Below the pieces are notes generated by a model. It made no database searches. It was not told where the DNA came from and saw only the letters and a list, made by a program, of their open reading frames with translations. Of a stretch of DNA of 8,985 nt, positions 5,834 to 8,985 are shown piece after piece. Every line of letters begins with the position of its first letter. Position 1 is the first letter of the stretch. The stretch spans positions 1 to 8,985 of the forward strand of contig DASSDH010000053.1 of assembly GCA_035697245.1 (NCBI GenBank). The letters are read 5' to 3'. The position numbers and the translations under genes are program-made. The stretch is from JACVRX01 sp035697245. GTDB taxonomy: Bacteria > Actinomycetota > Actinomycetes > Jiangellales > Jiangellaceae.

Positions 5834-5861
5834 GTCAGGGTGAGGTCAGGGACGACCCTGA
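5834..5861 (+). promoter_or_regulatory. Direct repeat with 11-base period plus inverted copy, candidate operator
   Basis: GTCAGGG occurs at 5834-5840 and again at 5845-5851, exactly one helical turn apart, and is followed by the inverted copy CCCTGA (5856-5861), which makes a perfect 6-bp hairpin with TCAGGG (5846-5851). Direct repeats of this period are typical of OmpR/PhoB-type response-regulator sites. They lie upstream of where the -35 of the next gene would be. The hairpin could alternatively help end the truA transcript, though no T-run follows. Confidence 0.45.
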
Positions 5862-5883
5862 GGTGTACCGACGTTGGCACGCG

Positions 5884-5889
5884 TAGCCT
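5884..5889 (+). promoter_or_regulatory. Candidate -10 element for a leaderless transcript
   Basis: TAGCCT fits the TAnnnT actinobacterial -10 and ends six bases before the GTG at 5896, so transcription would start at or next to the start codon. The place expected for a -35 (about 5861-5867) has no recognisable match, which would fit a promoter needing an activator, such as one bound to the 5834-5851 direct repeat. Confidence 0.45.
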
Positions 5890-5895
5890 GGAAGC

Positions 5896-6282
5896 GTGCT
5901 CCAGGACGCCATCTCCATCGCCATAGCCGCCGTCGGCGCCGTACTGGTCGCCCTCTCGATCAGGCGGGCCCGGTCCAAGGGCGCCGCAGCCGCGTTACAG
6001 CAAGCGGCTGTTGGCTTTCTGCTTATGGGTGCATCCGCCATCGGCATCGTCGGCTTCCTCGCCGGGATCGCCCTCAGCCCACTGGCCTGGCTCGGAATTG
6101 TCTCGCTAGCGCTCGCCGGAATCCTGTTCGTCGTCGGCCAGCGTCTCGAAGGCCGGCAACCCACGCGCCGAGCTGCAACAACCGTGCGCCCAACCAAGGG
6201 CGAAGTGACGGCGAAAGCGCCCGCCGCCGATGACGACTTCTCCGACATCGAGGCCATCCTCAAGAAGCACGGCATCACCTAG
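5896..6282 (+). CDS. Small integral membrane protein of unknown function
   Basis: The 128-residue product is not assigned to a named family with confidence. It has three hydrophobic helices (about residues 5-21, 37-58 and 62-81). A short basic loop (RRARSK) between the first two suggests that loop is cytoplasmic. From about residue 82 it is soluble: a basic, Thr/Ala-rich linker and then the acidic end DDDFSDIEAILKKHGIT (112-128), which looks like a small amphipathic helix and may be a docking segment. The GTG at 5896 is chosen because a -10 element lies just upstream, no ribosome site is present and the first helix begins at once. The gene lies 104 bases after truA and 109 before the ABC-F gene, all on the same strand. 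Confidence 0.75.
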   Translation: MLQDAISIAIAAVGAVLVALSIRRARSKGAAAALQQAAVGFLLMGASAIGIVGFLAGIALSPLAWLGIVSLALAGILFVVGQRLEGRQPTRRAATTVRPTKGEVTAKAPAADDDFSDIEAILKKHGIT

Positions 6283-6391
6283 CGCTGCTCGCTGCTCAAC
6301 CCAGCGGGGTTCACCGCCCGACTCACCGCCTGGCGACGAGCGATGAAAGTGATTGGAAGGCAAGCCGCGGAACCGACAAGACTGGATCCTC

Positions 6392-8080
6392 GTGGGCCAT
6401 GTCGACCTGAACGCCGTCACGTACACGTTGCCGGATGGGCGTGTGCTGCTCGACGACGTCTCGTTTCGGGTCGGGGACGGCGCAAAGGTCGCGCTTGTGG
6501 GTGCCAACGGGTCGGGCAAGACGACGCTGCTGCGCATCATCGCGGGTGACGTCAATCCAGACGGCGGTGCCGTAACCAGGTCCGGGGGCATCGGTGTCAT
6601 GCGTCAGTTCGTCGGGCGCGGAGCCAGCGACATTCACGACTTGTTGCTCTCTGTAGCACCGCCTCGAGTTCGCCTTGCCGCAGCTGCTCTCGACACGGCT
6701 GAGCTGGCCATGATGGACCACGACGACGTGGCCACCCAGATGGCGTACGCGCACGCTCTCACCGAGTGGACCGACGCCGGTGGGTACAAAGCCGAGGTGC
6801 TGTGGGACGTCTGCACGACATCGGCATTGGGCGTTGCATACGACCAGTGTCGATGGCGGCAGCTCGCCACGCTCTCCGGCGGCGAGCAGAAGAGGCTGGT
6901 GTTGGAGGCCCTGTTGCGTGGGCCGGACGAGGTGCTGCTTCTCGACGAACCGGACAACTTCCTCGACGTGCCGGCGAAGCGGTGGCTGGAGGACCGGTTG
7001 GTCGAGACACCGAAGACCGTCCTGTTCGTGAGCCACGACCGGGAGCTGCTGGCCCGAACCGCAACCCGGGTCGTCACGCTGGAGCTTGGTGCCGCTGGGA
7101 ACACCGCCTGGGTCCACGGTGGCGGCTTCGAGACGTATCACGAGGCGCGACGGGAGCGGTTCGCACGGTTGGAGGAATTGCGCCGCCGCTGGGACGAAGA
7201 GCGCGCCAAGCTCCAAGCCCTCGTGCTCATGTACAAGACGAAGGCTGCCTACAACGACGGGATGGCCTCGCGATACCAGGCGGCTCAGACCCGGTTGCGC
7301 AAGTTCGAGGAGGCCGGCCCTCCGCAGGCCATTCCACGGGAACAGGATGTCCGGATGCGGCTGCGTGGTGGGCGCACCGGGAAGCGCGCGGTGGTAGGCG
7401 AACGGCTGGAGCTGACCGGGCTCATGCGGCCATTCGATCTGGAGATCTGGTACGGCGAGAGAGTCGCCGTCCTCGGCTCCAACGGCTCGGGCAAGTCGCA
7501 CTTCCTGCGCCTGCTTGCTGCAGGTGGTACTGACCCCGACGGCGAGCATCGGCCCGTCGATGAGACACCGGTAGAACCGGTGGCCCACAGCGGCCTGGCC
7601 AAACTCGGTGCGCGGGTCCGGCCGGGTTGGTTCGCGCAGACACATGAGCACCCCGAGCTCATGGGCCGGACATTGCTCGAAATCCTGCATCGCGGAGACG
7701 GACACCGCGACGGGATGCCGAGGGAACCAGCGAGCCGTGCGCTTGACAGGTACGAGCTGGCTTATGCGGCGGAGCAGCGCTTCGACACGCTCTCCGGCGG
7801 CCAGCAGGCACGTTTCCAGATCCTGCTGCTCGAACTAGCCGGCGCGACGCTTCTGCTGCTCGACGAGCCGACCGACAATCTCGATCTGGTGTCCGCCGAG
7901 GCGCTGGAGGAGGGCCTGTCGGCGTTCGAGGGCACCGTGCTCGCCGCCACCCATGACCGGTGGTTCGCCCGCGGCTTCGACCGGTACCTCGTGTTCGGCG
8001 CCGACGGTCAGGTCTACGAATCACCCGTACCGGTGTGGGATGAGGGTCGCGTGGTCCGCGCCAGCTCGACGACGGGGTAG
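6392..8080 (+). CDS. ABC-F family ATP-binding protein (duplicated ATPase)
   Basis: ABC-F proteins are soluble twin ATPases that act on the ribosome, either as translation factors or in resistance to ribosome-targeting antibiotics. The 562-residue product has no membrane segment. ATPase 1 has Walker A GANGSGKTT (37-45), signature LSGGEQKR (161-168), Walker B with D185/E186 and switch H215. A charged linker (about 250-310, with RLEELRRRWDEERAKLQALV) matches the P-site-tRNA-contacting linker of the family. ATPase 2 has Walker A GSNGSGKSH (362-370), signature LSGGQQAR (467-474), D491/E492 and H521. The motifs after Walker B read DEPDNFLD and DEPTDNLD rather than the usual DEPTNHLD. GTG 6392 is chosen because the protein then starts GHVDLNAVTYTLPDG at the fold; TTG 6353 would add 13 unrelated residues. 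Neither start has a strong ribosome site. Whether it is housekeeping or a resistance factor cannot be told. Confidence 0.93.
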   Translation: MGHVDLNAVTYTLPDGRVLLDDVSFRVGDGAKVALVGANGSGKTTLLRIIAGDVNPDGGAVTRSGGIGVMRQFVGRGASDIHDLLLSVAPPRVRLAAAALDTAELAMMDHDDVATQMAYAHALTEWTDAGGYKAEVLWDVCTTSALGVAYDQCRWRQLATLSGGEQKRLVLEALLRGPDEVLLLDEPDNFLDVPAKRWLEDRLVETPKTVLFVSHDRELLARTATRVVTLELGAAGNTAWVHGGGFETYHEARRERFARLEELRRRWDEERAKLQALVLMYKTKAAYNDGMASRYQAAQTRLRKFEEAGPPQAIPREQDVRMRLRGGRTGKRAVVGERLELTGLMRPFDLEIWYGERVAVLGSNGSGKSHFLRLLAAGGTDPDGEHRPVDETPVEPVAHSGLAKLGARVRPGWFAQTHEHPELMGRTLLEILHRGDGHRDGMPREPASRALDRYELAYAAEQRFDTLSGGQQARFQILLLELAGATLLLLDEPTDNLDLVSAEALEEGLSAFEGTVLAATHDRWFARGFDRYLVFGADGQVYESPVPVWDEGRVVRASSTTG

Positions 8081-8120
8081 TACGAGGCCGTTCCGTCAGT
8101 TCGGCTGCGGTCCTGCGGAT

Positions 8121-8984
8121 CTATGGGGTGGGAGGTTGGCTGGTATAGACCGTCGGGTCACCCTGGACGATCCAGACAGTCGAGTTGTCGATCGGCAGGA
8201 ACGACCGGTCACCGCCCGGCTCGCGGGACGTTGGGACTGTGTCGCCGCTCGGCAGATGCATGATGAAGTTGACCGGTGCCTGGTCGTTCACCAGCGGTAT
8301 CTGGTAGACCGCCCAGCCATCTGCGTCGACCGTGGTACGCGGCCATGGGTTGTCCCATGCGATCTGCGCCAGCACCGCCGGGTCCACGGCGTCCCCCCAC
8401 ATGTGCAGGCCCCATCCGTCGTCCACCGTGCCGTAATCCCCGGCTGGCCGGAAGTACCGCAGCGTCGCCGTGGTGACTTCTGGCCCGGCGGCTTGTACCG
8501 TCCGGGCCGCGCTGGTCACCTCTGTGCCGTTGGCCGTGGTGAGGATTGCGCGGTAGGCGATTGCGGTGCCTGCCGCCAGGTTGAGCGGAGCCAGATCGTC
8601 GAACACTGTGTAGACGGGAGACGAATCGTCCGTGCCGATTGGTGTCCACGGACCGCCGGCAACGCTGCGCTCGAAGCGGACGACGTGTGTCGGCAGTTCG
8701 GGGTCGGCGACCGCGCGAACCTCGACCGTGTCGCGTACCTTGCTGCCCTCGGCTGGCACCTCGATCCTGACCAGCGGTGCGGGTACAGCGGTGCTCTGCG
8801 GCTCGCTCATCGCCGTATGCCGGCCATTGTCGAGGACGACCGCCCGGTACTCCAGCGGCGTTCCCGGGTCAAGCGAGCTGACGTCGTGGAAGACGCGATA
8901 TGGCGCCGTATCGTCCGTGCCGATCGGCTGCCATTCGCCGTCTCCGACCTTCGCGTAGAAGGTGACCTCATAGAAGGACGAGCC
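8121..8984 (-). CDS. C-terminal part of a large Ig-repeat and CBM41 protein, probably a pullulanase/alpha-amylase-type enzyme
   Basis: The frame is open to the right edge and ends at TAG (8123-8121), so 287 C-terminal residues are visible. Visible residues 1-60 end an Ig-like repeat (EWQPIGTDD, then DPGTPLEYRAVV). Residues 70-164 are a second full copy (VRIEVPAEGSKV, PWTPIGTDD, GTAIAYRAIL). Residues 173-282 match the CBM41/pullulanase-associated domain: RYFRPAGDYG, DGWGLHMWGD, NFIMHLPSGD and STVWIVQGDPTVY. That domain binds alpha-glucans in pullulanases and related secreted amylolytic enzymes. The catalytic domain and any signal peptide lie outside the window, so enzyme type is inferred. An ATG at 8810 is internal: sequence before it continues the repeat. 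The gene converges on the ABC-F gene with 40 bases between, and no clear terminator is seen there. Confidence 0.85.
   Translation of the reverse strand, partial: GSSFYEVTFYAKVGDGEWQPIGTDDTAPYRVFHDVSSLDPGTPLEYRAVVLDNGRHTAMSEPQSTAVPAPLVRIEVPAEGSKVRDTVEVRAVADPELPTHVVRFERSVAGGPWTPIGTDDSSPVYTVFDDLAPLNLAAGTAIAYRAILTTANGTEVTSAARTVQAAGPEVTTATLRYFRPAGDYGTVDDGWGLHMWGDAVDPAVLAQIAWDNPWPRTTVDADGWAVYQIPLVNDQAPVNFIMHLPSGDTVPTSREPGGDRSFLPIDNSTVWIVQGDPTVYTSQPPTP
8625..8924 (-). repeat. Tandem Ig-like domain repeat, 95-residue period
   Basis: An identical 15-base word (ATCGTCCGTGCCGAT on the + strand) is at 8625-8639 and 8910-8924, 285 bases apart, which is exactly 95 codons. It encodes the IGTDD motif in both copies of the Ig-like domain. 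The rest of the two units has diverged at DNA level but stays similar in protein (W-PIGTDD, then a V-F-D stretch, GT, YRA). More copies may lie beyond the edge. Confidence 0.75.
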
Positions 8985-8985
8985 A

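Noticed and set aside
6284..6306. GCTGCTC tandem repeat and 5-bp CGCTG/CAGCG stem after the membrane-protein gene
   Set aside because: Short stem with a seven-base loop and no T-run; likely to occur by chance in GC-rich DNA.
6353..6391. TTG 6353 as start of the ABC-F gene
   Set aside because: Adds 13 residues without family similarity and has no ribosome site; GTG 6392 gives the expected N-terminus.
6323..7705. 460-codon - strand open frame antisense to the ABC-F gene
   Set aside because: The + strand has a full set of ABC-F motifs; the reverse frame is a composition artefact.
8105..8118. CTGCGG direct repeat between the convergent genes as a terminator
   Set aside because: The two copies are in the same orientation and cannot form a stem; no T-run is present.
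8808..8810. ATG on the - strand as the start of the CBM41 protein
   Set aside because: The same frame stays open to the window edge, and the preceding 58 residues repeat the Ig-like domain, so this Met is internal.

Overview
The window is GC-rich chromosomal DNA from a high-GC Gram-positive bacterium (Actinomycetota). This rests on strong G/C bias at third codon positions, GTG starts, the gene order map - infA - rpmJ - rpsM - rpsK - rpsD - rpoA - rplQ - truA, a long Ala/Glu-rich tail on ribosomal protein L17, a DUF1707 protein, and two promoter-like -10 elements placed for leaderless transcripts. Genus or family cannot be assigned from what is here.

Layout. Bases 2-388 are the 3' end of methionine aminopeptidase (map). 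A short interval with two mutually exclusive inverted repeats leads to a small DUF1707/two-helix membrane protein gene (452-904), which separates map from infA. A sigma-70-type promoter (-10 at 955-960) and a structured leader precede the ribosomal/RNA polymerase alpha cluster: infA (1095), rpmJ (1342), rpsM (1599), rpsK (2034), rpsD (2479), rpoA (3133) and rplQ (4213), followed after 16 bases by truA (4913-5791). All lie on the + strand. Structured intervals occur before rpsM, rpoA and rplQ.

Downstream the window becomes less conserved. A three-helix membrane protein of unknown function (5896-6282) has an apparently leaderless GTG start behind a -10 element and an 11-base-period direct repeat. 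Next comes a soluble twin-ATPase ABC-F protein (6392-8080). Converging on it from the - strand is the C-terminal part of a large, probably secreted protein (8984-8121) with tandem Ig-like repeats and a terminal CBM41/pullulanase-associated domain; its catalytic part lies beyond the window.

Functionally, the core cluster makes translation initiation factor IF1, four small- and large-subunit proteins, L17, the RNA polymerase alpha subunit that nucleates polymerase assembly, and the tRNA pseudouridine synthase TruA. Map removes the initiator Met from new proteins, and the ABC-F protein probably also acts at the ribosome. I see no transposon, CRISPR array, tRNA or rRNA gene, prophage or obvious new defence or metabolic system. 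The findings are mostly candidate RNA structures and regulatory repeats between otherwise standard genes, plus sequence deviations in the ABC-F protein.
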